Shown here one piece after another: positions 21,679-29,196 of a stretch of 34,941 bases of DNA; position 1 is the first letter of the stretch; the number at the start of each line of letters is the position of its first letter. The stretch lies in IMG/VR virus record IMGVR_UViG_3300046534_000580, positions 1 through 34,941 of that record. The stretch is one strand, 5' to 3'. This stretch comes from a virus. The notes below the pieces were generated by a model that was not told where the DNA came from, ran no database searches, and was given only the letters and a program-made list of their open reading frames with translations. The translations under genes and the position numbers were made by a program.

Positions 21679-22227
21679 ATGGCTTGCGATTTAACATTAG
21701 GGCTTTTAGAGCCTTGCAAATCCAATGTTGGCGGGATAGATAAAATCTATTTTGTAAACTATGGCGAAATGGGTGCTGTAACACTTGGCACGGATGACGA
21801 GATCACCGATTTAGCGGGAACTTTTTCAGCGTTTGAGTACGAAGTAAAAAGTGACGCTACCAACCTGGAGGAGACGACCAACTCCAGCAGAGAAACGGGA
21901 ACGACTTTCTTTGGTCAAACTATTAACATTACCCTTAAAAACAAGAGTAAGGAATCCAACAAGCAATTAAAGTTAATGGCTTACGGACGTCCTCACGTTG
22001 TTATCTATGATAGAAACGGCAAGGCGTGGTTAGCTGGATTACTTCGCGGTTGTGAGGTTACTGGCGGTACTGCCGTGACTGGTGGCGCTATGGGTGATCT
22101 TTACGGTTATACTTTAGTATTAACTGGAAACGAAAACTCTTTAGCTAATTCAATTACAGGCGCAACTAAAGCCGATCCTTTCGCAGGAATGAGTACCGCG
22201 ACTGTTACAATAGTACAAGGGACTTAG
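21679..22227 (+). CDS. Structural protein, possibly the tail tube
   Basis: A 182-aa beta-rich protein starting MACDLTLGLLEPCKSNVGGI at ATG 21679, behind AATAAAATT; an open frame upstream runs through the terminator and is not coding. The phrases INITLKNKSKESNKQLKLMA, RPHVVIYDRNGKAWLAGL and VTGGTAVTGGAMGDLYGYTL are shared, as I recall, by a family of abundant virion proteins in Bacteroidota phages, which resemble tail-tube or head-decoration folds. Terminators on both sides suggest strong and separate expression, as for an abundant virion protein. Confidence 0.65.
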   Translation: MACDLTLGLLEPCKSNVGGIDKIYFVNYGEMGAVTLGTDDEITDLAGTFSAFEYEVKSDATNLEETTNSSRETGTTFFGQTINITLKNKSKESNKQLKLMAYGRPHVVIYDRNGKAWLAGLLRGCEVTGGTAVTGGAMGDLYGYTLVLTGNENSLANSITGATKADPFAGMSTATVTIVQGT

Positions 22228-22246
22228 TATTTACCCGACAAGGTAA

Positions 22247-22274
22247 AGGGCCTCGCATTATGCGGGGCTTTTTT
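22247..22274 (+). terminator. Rho-independent terminator
   Basis: The stem GCCTCGCA / TGCGGGGC (eight pairs, one T-G), with loop TTA, is followed by six T. It lies 22 nt after the preceding stop. Confidence 0.8.
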
Positions 22275-22310
22275 CGTTAAAACAAATTAGCCGTTTTCAG
22301 TTCATTATAT

Positions 22311-22640
22311 ATGCACGTTGTAACCACCAGTAGCCAAGTTGTAAAAGTAATCCTAAGAGGCACGAATTTAACTCTATCGCTAGAGCTTAGAGATGAGCAG
22401 CAACGAACCACAACAACCAAAAGTATTACAGGAACTATTGAGGGCAACTTCGTATCTTTTGATTTAGATTTTACACCTATCGAGGGTAATTTTTACACCT
22501 TTAAATTGAACGGGGGTAATTCAGAACTTGTTTATTACGGCATGTTATTTTGTACCGATCAAGCAAATCCAGAAGCTTATAAAATTACTCAAGGAGAATA
22601 CACGGAGCAAAGTAGCGCCAATGATTATAAATTTATATGA
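22311..22640 (+). CDS. Small beta-rich virion-associated protein, 109 aa
   Basis: A single beta-sandwich-like domain (LRGTNLTLSLELRDEQQRTT, FVSFDLDFTPIEGNFYTF, LVYYGMLFCTD). It resembles small head-decoration or adaptor proteins, but no family is certain. It lies directly before the portal gene and overlaps it (ATGA), so it is probably part of the head/neck module. Confidence 0.6.
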   Translation: MHVVTTSSQVVKVILRGTNLTLSLELRDEQQRTTTTKSITGTIEGNFVSFDLDFTPIEGNFYTFKLNGGNSELVYYGMLFCTDQANPEAYKITQGEYTEQSSANDYKFI

Positions 22641-24370
22641 GCAGAATAGAAGTATTAAACCTTTCTAGCTATACAAGACCAGAAGCAAAAGAGCAAGTAA
22701 ACAAGGACTTTGTTTCTTACGGTGTAGACAATAACTATTTCCAGTATCTAATCGACAACTTTAACGGATCGCCTACTAATAACGCGATTATAAACGGTAT
22801 CGTACAGCAGATTTATGGCTCAGGATTAGACGCGAAAGATAAAGTCCGCAAGCCTGACCAGTGGGCGCAGTTGATGACAATGATTAGCCCTGAATGTTTA
22901 CGAAATGTGATCACGGATTTAAAGATTACTGGGCAATGCGCGTTTCAAGTCGCCTACAATAAAGGCAAAACAAAGATATTAAAGCTTTCACACTTCCCAA
23001 TTAACACTTTGAGAGCTGAAAAAGCCAATGAGGAGGGGGAGATTGAGGCGTATTACTACCATCACGACTGGGTAAATATAAATTCAAAAGACGAACCTAA
23101 GAAATTTCCATCTTTTAAGTCTAAAAACTCCGAGCAAATAGAGATATTATACGTTAAACCTTACGCTCTTGGGTACTTTTATTACTCACCAGTTGACTAT
23201 CAAGGCTGTTTACCTTACTGCGAGCTAGAGCAAGAGGTCGCAAACTACCATATTAACAACGTCAAGAACGGAATGACGGCAGGAGTGCTGATTAATTTTA
23301 ATAATGGTGTACCTGATGATGAGAAACAAAGGAAAATAGAGGAAAGCATAAAGTCAAAGTTTACCAATACAAACAATGCGGGTAAAGCTATTATCGCGTT
23401 TAACGACAACAAAGAATCAGCCGCCACAGTTGATACGCTTCAACTTGGAGAGGCACACCAGCAATACAGTTTCCTAAGCGAAGAAAGTACTACTAAGATA
23501 ATGGTAGGTCATCGCGTAACCTCTCCAATGCTTTTAGGAATTAAAGACAGTAGCGGGCTAGGAAACAACGCGGAGGAGTTGGTAACTGCTGCAGCACTAT
23601 TTGAGGCCACGGTAATAAATCCGTTTAGGTTGCTTTTGATTGATGCACTAGAAAGCGTGATAAGCTTTAATGATATGAGTTTACGTTTGTTCTTTAAATC
23701 CTTAAACCCATTTCAGGAGGAGGAGGTTCAAGAAGATGCACAGACCGAAACCACATTAAGCAGCGAAGACGACAGGCCGTTTCTAAAAAACGAAGCCGCG
23801 CAAGAGTTGATTAATAGCCTTGAGGGTTTAGGTGAATTAGAATCTGACCTGCTTGCTGATTACGAAATGATAGAAGCTGAAGACTCAGAGGATGAGCCAG
23901 AGGATTTTAACGCTGAGGATTATATTAATAACCGCGAAGATTTAGCAGCGCAGCAAGATAGCGACCAAGACACCGAACGATATAAAGTGCGCTACGTTTA
24001 TGTAAAAGGAACTAAAAAGAATCCAGACGGTGAAACTAGATCCTTATGCTCTGCGCTAATAAAAGCGGGGCGCGTATATCGCAAAGAAGATATTACTAGC
24101 ATCTCAAGTAAAGGAGGCGCAGAGGCTAAGGAAGAAAAGTACTCAGTATGGCTTTATAAAGGCGGGGCAAATTGTCACCATAGATGGGAGCGCAGGATTT
24201 ACCGCAAGAAATTAAACAAGGCGGGCGAGCCTTGGGGCGGTGGTGCGTTAAATGGAACTAAGAAAATAGGAGTTTCGCAAGCGTTAAGACAGGGTTTTAA
24301 GCCAGTAAAGAATGACAAAACGGTAGCTATTGCACCGATTGAGACACCTACAAAAGGTTATAAGAAATGA
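22637..24370 (+). CDS. Portal protein with C-terminal extension
   Basis: The dodecameric DNA gateway of the head, here 577 aa. Residues 1-350 show typical portal features: an N-terminal phage-specific part, the motif ITGQCAFQVAYNKGKTKILK, a beta domain with YYYHHDWVNI, and the long helix LSEESTTKIMVGHRVTSPML followed by LGNNAEELVTAAALFEA. The region from about 365 to 440 is acidic and probably flexible. Residues 455-577 form a separate domain (RSLCSALIKAGRVYRKEDI, SVWLYKGGANCHHRWERRIY) that I recall from flavobacterial portals but cannot name. The portal lies downstream of the capsid gene, unlike the usual order. Overlap with the next gene is ATGA. Confidence 0.8.
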   Translation: MSRIEVLNLSSYTRPEAKEQVNKDFVSYGVDNNYFQYLIDNFNGSPTNNAIINGIVQQIYGSGLDAKDKVRKPDQWAQLMTMISPECLRNVITDLKITGQCAFQVAYNKGKTKILKLSHFPINTLRAEKANEEGEIEAYYYHHDWVNINSKDEPKKFPSFKSKNSEQIEILYVKPYALGYFYYSPVDYQGCLPYCELEQEVANYHINNVKNGMTAGVLINFNNGVPDDEKQRKIEESIKSKFTNTNNAGKAIIAFNDNKESAATVDTLQLGEAHQQYSFLSEESTTKIMVGHRVTSPMLLGIKDSSGLGNNAEELVTAAALFEATVINPFRLLLIDALESVISFNDMSLRLFFKSLNPFQEEEVQEDAQTETTLSSEDDRPFLKNEAAQELINSLEGLGELESDLLADYEMIEAEDSEDEPEDFNAEDYINNREDLAAQQDSDQDTERYKVRYVYVKGTKKNPDGETRSLCSALIKAGRVYRKEDITSISSKGGAEAKEEKYSVWLYKGGANCHHRWERRIYRKKLNKAGEPWGGGALNGTKKIGVSQALRQGFKPVKNDKTVAIAPIETPTKGYKK

Positions 24371-24870
24371 GTAAGGCTTTATTTATATCAAGAAACGACC
24401 TAGTAAACAAAACGCCATTAGGCGGGAACGTGGACGCAGATAAGTTTCTTCAGTTCGTGGAGATCGCGCAAGAAACCCACATACAAAACTTCTTAGGAAC
24501 GGAGCTATACGATAAGATAAGCACGGACATAAACGCGGGAACTTTAGCGGGCAACTATTTAAGCCTTGTAACGGACTATGTTAAGCCGATGCTAGTACAT
24601 TATGCCATGAGCGAGTATCTGCCCTTTGCGGCCTTTACAATAGGCAACGGAGGTATATATAAGCATACTAGCGAAAACAGCCAATCAGCTACCAAGGAGG
24701 ATATAAGCTTTATCAGTAACAAAGAGAGACAAATAGCAAAAGGCTATACAGATCGCTTTTTATCTTACATGAGCTTTAATGCTTCTGCTATGTTTCCAGA
24801 ATACTACACCAATTCAAACGGGGATATGAACCCAAGTAAAGACGAAAATCTATCTTCATGGGTACTGTAA
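24367..24870 (+). CDS. Head-tail connector (DUF6712-like)
   Basis: A 167-aa helical protein. The phrases KALFISRNDLVNKTPLGGNV, then FVEIAQETHIQNFLGTELYD and VKPMLVHYAMSEYLPFA fit the DUF6712 type found as head-completion proteins in Bacteroidota phages, equivalent in place to gp6-like connectors. It would attach under the portal to form the neck. It is translationally coupled to the portal and overlaps the next small gene by 13 nt. Confidence 0.7.
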   Translation: MSKALFISRNDLVNKTPLGGNVDADKFLQFVEIAQETHIQNFLGTELYDKISTDINAGTLAGNYLSLVTDYVKPMLVHYAMSEYLPFAAFTIGNGGIYKHTSENSQSATKEDISFISNKERQIAKGYTDRFLSYMSFNASAMFPEYYTNSNGDMNPSKDENLSSWVL

Positions 24871-24944
24871 GACGCAAACCGAAACCGCAAAATGTGGCGA
24901 AGCTAAAAACCTATTTAAAAAAGGTGACAGATGAAAGAAAATAA
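24858..24944 (+). CDS. Very small basic ORF, 28 aa
   Basis: MGTVRRKPKPQNVAKLKTYL then KKVTDERK: a proline/lysine-rich peptide. Overlaps both neighbours (13 and 14 nt). The tight packing supports it, but the size makes it uncertain. Confidence 0.4.
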   Translation: MGTVRRKPKPQNVAKLKTYLKKVTDERK

Positions 24945-25089
24945 GTTACTTTATTTTAAGGCTAGTGTAAGAGAATATTTTATGCCTGACACTCAGCAAC
25001 AAGGTTGGGGACGGATTACTAATGCAAGCACTACCTTAAGTAAAACGGAAAGCAACGGAGTAAGAACCACAACAAGAACGCCTATATAA
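24931..25089 (+). CDS. Small ORF, 52 aa
   Basis: Starts MKENKLLYFKASVREYFMPD and continues QQQGWGRITNASTTLSKTES. The stop overlaps the next start (TAATG). It sits in the late operon between connector and fiber genes. No family is recognised, but the beta-like polar pattern suits a minor virion part. Confidence 0.5.
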   Translation: MKENKLLYFKASVREYFMPDTQQQGWGRITNASTTLSKTESNGVRTTTRTPI

Positions 25090-25406
25090 TGCCAGATAAT
25101 ACAATAGATTGGGGGCAAGGCGCTGCTAATAATGACATAGGTTGGGGACAAGGCCCGACAAATAATACTTTAAGTTGGGGAATGATTGGCGAGGATAGTT
25201 ACGGCCATGATGAAACGAACTTAATGGGCGGCTCAGAGGGTTCCGACTACATCACGACCACAACAGCCGAGGGTTATTCGGGTGGGTCGGCATCATGCGC
25301 GGACGTAACATTTAGCGCACTGCAAGCAATACCTAGCGAGTTTCTGTTACAAGAAGAGGGCGGTGGTTTTATACTTCAAGAGAATGGTTTTAAAATAATA
25401 ACATAA
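25089..25406 (+). CDS. Repeat-containing virion protein, 105 aa
   Basis: The N-terminus consists of about three repeats of a unit T-I-D-W-G-Q-G-A-x-N-N (residues 4-32: TIDWGQGAANN, DIGWGQGPTNN, TLSWG). The middle is Gly/Ser/Thr-rich, and the C-terminus carries FLLQEEGGGFILQENGFKII, itself an internal duplication (FLLQEEGG / FILQENG). Such low-complexity repeats occur in head-fiber or tail-fiber-associated proteins. It is encoded between the connector and fiber genes. Confidence 0.6.
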   Translation: MPDNTIDWGQGAANNDIGWGQGPTNNTLSWGMIGEDSYGHDETNLMGGSEGSDYITTTTAEGYSGGSASCADVTFSALQAIPSEFLLQEEGGGFILQENGFKIIT

Positions 25407-25407
25407 A

Positions 25408-25842
25408 ATGGCAGATAGTAAAATTTCAGCACTTCCTGTAGTTACTGCGGTAGATACAGCGGCACTAGTCCCAATTGTTCAAAGCGGGGTGACTAGTCAA
25501 GTCACAGCCTCCAACTTTTCAATAGAAACTATCAGAAGGGCCGACCACGTAATAACAACAGTTGCAACTACTCAAACATTAAACCTTAGCACTACCGCGA
25601 CAATTAACGTTTTAGTGGTATCTGATCCAGGTTTAACAATTACCGTGCAATTCCCTACTGCTCCACTTGAGGGTCAAATTGTAGAGTTCACAACCTTGAC
25701 CAATACAGTAACTTTGATAGTAGGTACGGGTGGGACTTTCTCAGTAAACCCAAGTTTTGCGGGCGCACCTGTGGCGGGATTTAGTGCAACTTATGTCTAC
25801 CATGATTCAGACGATACATACTACAAAATAGCAGGCACTTAA
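25408..25842 (+). CDS. Fiber or adhesion-type structural protein, 144 aa
   Basis: MADSKISALPVVTAVDTAAL then VPIVQSGVTSQVTASNF is a common beginning of phage tail-fiber or head-fiber proteins: K-I-S-x-L-P at the start and a beta-rich, Thr/Val-rich body ending with VYHDSDDTYYKIAGT. It probably forms a trimeric fiber segment. The gene starts one base after the previous stop. Confidence 0.65.
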   Translation: MADSKISALPVVTAVDTAALVPIVQSGVTSQVTASNFSIETIRRADHVITTVATTQTLNLSTTATINVLVVSDPGLTITVQFPTAPLEGQIVEFTTLTNTVTLIVGTGGTFSVNPSFAGAPVAGFSATYVYHDSDDTYYKIAGT

Positions 25843-25843
25843 T

Positions 25844-26854
25844 ATGAGCCTACTAGACAACGCGAGCATTGTTTGGCCACTAGGAGCGCAAACAAAAGCA
25901 GGTAATTTAGCGGCATGGAATCCACAAACTAAAAGCACTGTGCCTTTTGATGTGGTACGGGCAACTATTAAGCAGCGAATTAACGAGGCAGGTGCATGGG
26001 AAGAAGTAGCGGCTAATGTCTTAGCGCGCGACTTTACAAACGGGGGCTGTGGTGATTTCACAATCGAACCCGCTAGAAAGTTCTTATTCCTGAACTCTAT
26101 TACTGGCGTGACTCAAGACATCACCGTTGTTTCAGGTAGAAACTACGCGGTATCTTTTAGCGGTACAGGTAGTATTACTTTTTCAGTAGGTGCGACAGGA
26201 ACATTAACAGGCTCAGGCGCTACAGCATTGGATCGGGTTAGCTCAATAGTTACCACCACGGGTACAAGCGTTACTTGTACTATCTCTGGAACTGTTCAAT
26301 ATGTGAACATTGAAATAAACACTAATGACTCAAGCGTTACTTATTCAACTTCATGGATGAAAACACTAGATAGTATTGTGACCCGAAACGAAGACGTTCC
26401 AAGCCTTACGGGTGCCAGTGCGTTGTTAAATGATAGTGAAGGTTTTATTTACGCTGAGTTTAAGCCGTTTATATCAGATGGTCAAGGAATTAGTTTTGTC
26501 CTAAGCGACGGTACGAGCGGAAATAGAGTATTTTTAGGCAAAAACATAGCAGGAACAGGTTATGTTTCAGTTGTAAGCTCTGGCGGTAGTAACACAGTTG
26601 TTTTAAGTGGGGGAACTATAAGTTCTACTAGCTTCAATAAAGCTTTGATGTCTTACGGGTCGGGAGCTGCTTTATTATCTACCAATGGGGCAACAATACA
26701 AACGGGATCAGGAGCAATGCCAACGGGCTTGGTAAATGTAAATATTAGTGACGCATCACCTGCCACCACAAGGTTTAACGGTAGATTGAGAGTTTTTATA
26801 GTAGGAAATCAACAGCCAACAGAATCACAAGCCAACGCCTTAACAACTCCTTAA
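25844..26854 (+). CDS. Tail fiber protein with lectin-like domain, 336 aa
   Basis: Gly/Ser/Thr-rich and beta-dominated. The N-terminus carries ASIVWPLGAQTKAGNLAAWN. The C-terminal 150 residues (FIYAEFKPFISDGQGISFVL, GTSGNRVFLGK, FNKALMSYGSG, FNGRLRVFIV) have the strand spacing of a concanavalin A/laminin-G-like domain often found in receptor-binding fibers. It is likely host-recognising and so variable. Confidence 0.6.
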   Translation: MSLLDNASIVWPLGAQTKAGNLAAWNPQTKSTVPFDVVRATIKQRINEAGAWEEVAANVLARDFTNGGCGDFTIEPARKFLFLNSITGVTQDITVVSGRNYAVSFSGTGSITFSVGATGTLTGSGATALDRVSSIVTTTGTSVTCTISGTVQYVNIEINTNDSSVTYSTSWMKTLDSIVTRNEDVPSLTGASALLNDSEGFIYAEFKPFISDGQGISFVLSDGTSGNRVFLGKNIAGTGYVSVVSSGGSNTVVLSGGTISSTSFNKALMSYGSGAALLSTNGATIQTGSGAMPTGLVNVNISDASPATTRFNGRLRVFIVGNQQPTESQANALTTP

Positions 26855-26856
26855 CC

Positions 26857-27186
26857 ATGATTAGAAAAGTAATACCAAACGATAACAAACCCGACCTAAT
26901 AGTTTTCGAGGGAAAGCTTCAGTATAAATCAAAATCCGCTTTAGAATCAGCGTTAAAAAGTCGTGGCGTGTTAGAAGTAATCCAAGGCGAAATGGTTAAC
27001 GCTAAAGGAACACACTCAGTTTCACATCTTGGATTTATTACGCTAAAGCCCGCAACGGAAACAAGCGAGGCGGTAATATCGAAAAAGTACCACGCCGATA
27101 TTATGACCGAGAAAGAATATAAATTCGGCTCTAGTGAAGTGATACTAAGTAAGGGAGCAATACCCTTTCATACTTTCGGTTTATGA
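26857..27186 (+). CDS. Hypothetical 109-aa protein near fibers
   Basis: Starts MIRKVIPNDNKPDLIVFEGK, with a helix LQYKSKSALESALKSRGV and a beta-rich end. Position between fiber and lysis genes suggests a fiber chaperone or accessory part. No family is recognised. The stop overlaps the next ATG (TTATGA). Confidence 0.55.
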   Translation: MIRKVIPNDNKPDLIVFEGKLQYKSKSALESALKSRGVLEVIQGEMVNAKGTHSVSHLGFITLKPATETSEAVISKKYHADIMTEKEYKFGSSEVILSKGAIPFHTFGL

Positions 27187-27551
27187 TTACGCAAACATTT
27201 TTATTAATATTTCTATTTGCTTTTCTCTTTGCCGCGTGCCGTGAGTTATCGGAACACGGTAAAGAGGGCGGCTTTATCGGTTTTCCTGACTGGTGGAATA
27301 CGCCACTAAGCCACAGGAATAAATACATCTGGAATAAGAAATACCTTCCCTTTTTACCAAATAATATCGGGCAGTTCATTTTTAGAAAAGTGCTTGTTTG
27401 GCTTACGGATGCAGAACACTTCTTCCAGTTCTTAAGCTTGCTTTGCGTCTTGGCTATGGTCTTAATATTAAGCGGTTGGCAATTGGTTTTAGTTGCTTAC
27501 CTTGGCCAAGCCTTAGCGGGCTTACTTAAATCCTTTACTAAAATAAAATGA
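27183..27551 (+). CDS. Membrane protein of the lysis region, 122 aa
   Basis: The N-terminal hydrophobic helix FLLIFLFAFLFAAC ends in a cysteine (F-A-A-C), which could be a signal peptide with lipobox or a membrane span. The second hydrophobic span is at about 84-103 (FLSLLCVLAMVLILSGWQLV). The centre is polar and aromatic (FPDWWNTPL). Coupled to the M15 endolysin gene by ATGA, it could be a holin, spanin or inhibitor of superinfection. Confidence 0.55.
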   Translation: MITQTFLLIFLFAFLFAACRELSEHGKEGGFIGFPDWWNTPLSHRNKYIWNKKYLPFLPNNIGQFIFRKVLVWLTDAEHFFQFLSLLCVLAMVLILSGWQLVLVAYLGQALAGLLKSFTKIK

Positions 27552-27964
27552 AATTAACCGAAAACTTTAGCTTACTTGAATTTATAGATTCACGCTTTTT
27601 TAATGAAGCTGAAAAGAAACGAGCGAAAGAAAGCTACGAAGAAAATAAATTCGAATTAGAGCCAAACCTAATCACCTTAGTAGATAACTTACAAACGCTT
27701 AGAGATCATCTAGACGCGCGTATTGATATAAACATTAGTTACAGACCTAAGTGGTACGAACTAAGCAGAGGACGCACAGGTAAAAGTCAGCACGTACCAC
27801 TAAAAGCGGCTGACATTTCGGTGATTGGTTGGGCTCCTGGAGATGTTGCAAACGAAATTGAGGCGCTAATTAAAGCGGGCAAGATGACAGAGGGCGGAGT
27901 GGGCAGATACAAGACCTTTACCCATTACGATATAAGAGGAACCGCAGCACGTTGGGTAGGATGA
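27548..27964 (+). CDS. Endolysin, M15-type peptidase
   Basis: A 138-aa protein of the peptidase M15A (Peptidase_M15_3) type, a zinc D-Ala-x carboxypeptidase/endopeptidase that cuts peptidoglycan cross-links. Zinc ligands: H82 in KSQHVPLKAADI, D89 in the same block, and H126 in FTHYDIRG, with the preceding GGVGRY motif typical of the family. Length matches the minimal catalytic domain. No signal peptide is seen, so release depends on the holins encoded next to it. It overlaps the upstream membrane gene and the downstream holin-like gene (both ATGA). Confidence 0.85.
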   Translation: MKLTENFSLLEFIDSRFFNEAEKKRAKESYEENKFELEPNLITLVDNLQTLRDHLDARIDINISYRPKWYELSRGRTGKSQHVPLKAADISVIGWAPGDVANEIEALIKAGKMTEGGVGRYKTFTHYDIRGTAARWVG

Positions 27965-28146
27965 AGGAGCATTTAGATACAATCAAAGTTTGGCTCATGT
28001 CCATAGGCGGGGGATTGCTAACATTAACAGAGGCGCTTGGTGAAATAGCTAGTGCAGTCGGAGCAATTGCAGCGGCAGTTTATACGATATACAAGCTAGT
28101 GATATTACACCAAGAGAATAAAAAGAAACGAAATGAGTTGGATTAG
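27961..28146 (+). CDS. Holin-like protein, 61 aa
   Basis: Starts at ATG 27961 overlapping the endolysin stop; the further upstream TTG is not needed. A central hydrophobic, Gly/Ala-rich stretch (VWLMSIGGGLLTL, then GEIASAVGAIAAAVYTIYKL) and a basic C-terminal tail (ENKKKRNELD) are typical of small holins. It probably forms lesions that let the endolysin reach the cell wall. Confidence 0.65.
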   Translation: MKEHLDTIKVWLMSIGGGLLTLTEALGEIASAVGAIAAAVYTIYKLVILHQENKKKRNELD

Positions 28147-28528
28147 TTGGTTAGTCGGGAAAAGTGATAAGGGCATAGTCGATCAAGTTGCCGATGGGAT
28201 AGAACGATTCACGGGATCTAAGTCGGCAACGGCTGAACAAAATGAACGCGCAGAAATAAGAGATAATGAACAACAATCTAGCGAGGATATAGAAACCACT
28301 AAGCGATGGGAGTCAGATAGTGAAGCCCCTATAACACGATTAGTTAGACCTCTTAGTTATCTATTTGTTACATTCATAGTATTTATCTTTGGAGGGCTTG
28401 AGGCATCCATAGAGGGCTTTAAATTAAGTGAGTCTTATATTCAGCTTTACAAAGAAGGCTGGATGATAATGACCGTTGCTTATTTTGGATCAAGAGGCTG
28501 GGAAAAAATAAAAGGGAAAGTTAAATAA
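28133..28528 (+). CDS. Holin (3TM superfamily-like)
   Basis: A 131-aa protein: charged N-terminal half with a coiled-coil-like segment (AEQNERAEIRDNEQQ) and two or three membrane spans (LVRPLSYLFVTFIVFIFGGL and GWMIMTVAYFGSRGW). The phrase I-T-R-L-V-R-P-L followed by hydrophobic spans and Y-F-G-S-R-G-W-E-K is typical of the 3TM holin family. Last gene of the late operon; a promoter-like box follows 8 nt downstream. Confidence 0.75.
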   Translation: MSWISWLVGKSDKGIVDQVADGIERFTGSKSATAEQNERAEIRDNEQQSSEDIETTKRWESDSEAPITRLVRPLSYLFVTFIVFIFGGLEASIEGFKLSESYIQLYKEGWMIMTVAYFGSRGWEKIKGKVK

Positions 28529-28535
28529 TTATTAG

Positions 28536-28543
28536 TATATTAG
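28536..28543 (+). promoter_or_regulatory. Possible promoter box TATATTAG
   Basis: AGTATATTAG is close to the AGTATATTTG boxes at 3487, 3628 and 10238 and lies just after the late operon. The presumed transcript would run about 80 nt to the terminator at 28602, with no ORF of note, so it could make a small RNA. Confidence 0.35.
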
Positions 28544-28601
28544 CCATTCAATAACGGATTGTTTTTAGATGTTTTCATAGTGCATGTTTAAATTTGGTTG
28601 T

Positions 28602-28629
28602 AAGCCTCGGAGAAATTCGGGGCTTTTTT
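28602..28629 (+). terminator. Rho-independent terminator of the late operon
   Basis: The ten-pair stem AAGCCTCGGA / TTCGGGGCTT (two wobble pairs) with loop GAAA is followed by a T-run; the next promoter's TTG starts 4 nt later. The stretch 28529-28693 holds no gene. Confidence 0.9.
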
Positions 28630-28632
28630 ATG

Positions 28633-28675
28633 TTGTATAATTAATATAAATGTATTATATTGCGCCTATCAAATA
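28633..28675 (+). promoter_or_regulatory. Promoter with downstream ATCAAATA box (2 of 3)
   Basis: TTG (28633-28635), a 20-nt spacer and TATATTG (28656-28662), then five bases and ATCAAATA (28668-28675). The ATG follows at 28694. Confidence 0.7.
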
Positions 28676-28693
28676 ACCATAAACATAAACACA

Positions 28694-29038
28694 ATGAGTG
28701 AAACAGTACATTACAAAGGGATTGCTATTAAAGTTGAGCAACCAAACGACAAAACATTATTAGATGTTGCAAAAGGTATTTTAAAAGAAAGAAACTACGA
28801 TATAGCAAATCATTATGATAACGCTATTGAGTGCTTAACACAAGAGTTTTATGAGGAGTTTTTTTACCACCCTAAAACACAAAATTTATACAAGATAACA
28901 AAAGAAGGTCACGATTTGGAGGAGGAAATAATTAAGGCTAATTTAATGGATGACGGAACTATTACTTATGAGTTGAGATATTACAACGGAGGCGCGGGGT
29001 TTGAGGAGTGCCTAGAAGAAGCCCTTAATAAGTTATAA
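28694..29038 (+). CDS. Moron-like hypothetical protein, 114 aa
   Basis: A single gene with its own promoter and terminator between the late and early operons, which is the definition of a moron. The protein is acidic and helical (TLLDVAKGILKERNYDIANH, ECLTQEFYEEFFYHPKTQNL) with a beta part near the end (TITYELRYYNGGAGFEECL). No family is recognised. AT-rich codons (K as aaa, L as tta) set it apart from the structural genes, consistent with recent acquisition. Confidence 0.7.
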   Translation: MSETVHYKGIAIKVEQPNDKTLLDVAKGILKERNYDIANHYDNAIECLTQEFYEEFFYHPKTQNLYKITKEGHDLEEEIIKANLMDDGTITYELRYYNGGAGFEECLEEALNKL

Positions 29039-29044
29039 ACCAAA

Positions 29045-29080
29045 GTCCCCCTCCGTGACAAGCACACGGGCTGGGCATAT
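29045..29080 (+). other. GC-rich hairpin between stop and terminator
   Basis: CCGTG (29053-29057) / CACGG (29065-29069), with further C-runs (29047-29051) facing G-runs (29068-29074). In AT-rich surroundings this hairpin may stabilise the 3' end or be part of a small RNA. Confidence 0.35.
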
Positions 29081-29087
29081 TAAAACT

Positions 29088-29119
29088 AAAAGCCCGACTT
29101 TAATTAGTTGGGCTTTTTT
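29088..29119 (+). terminator. Rho-independent terminator
   Basis: The stem AAAGCCCGACT / AGTTGGGCTTT (with a G-T pair), with a short AT loop, is followed by T. Its T-run abuts the next promoter. Confidence 0.85.
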
Positions 29120-29122
29120 ATG

Positions 29123-29153
29123 TTGTATATGTAAACTATTTGATTTATATTTG
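29123..29153 (+). promoter_or_regulatory. Strong consensus promoter of the early operon
   Basis: TTG (29123-29125), a 20-nt spacer and TATATTTG (29146-29153), the best match to the Bacteroidota consensus in the window. A 43-nt leader precedes the ATG at 29197. It should drive the recombination gene block. Confidence 0.75.
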
Positions 29154-29196
29154 CCTAACTAAAAACTAACAAAGACCTATTAAGGCACTTTAGATT

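Noticed and set aside
23309-23335. CTGATGATGAGAAAC resembling a hammerhead ribozyme core
   Set aside because: It lies within the portal reading frame, and no flanking stems for the three-way junction are present.
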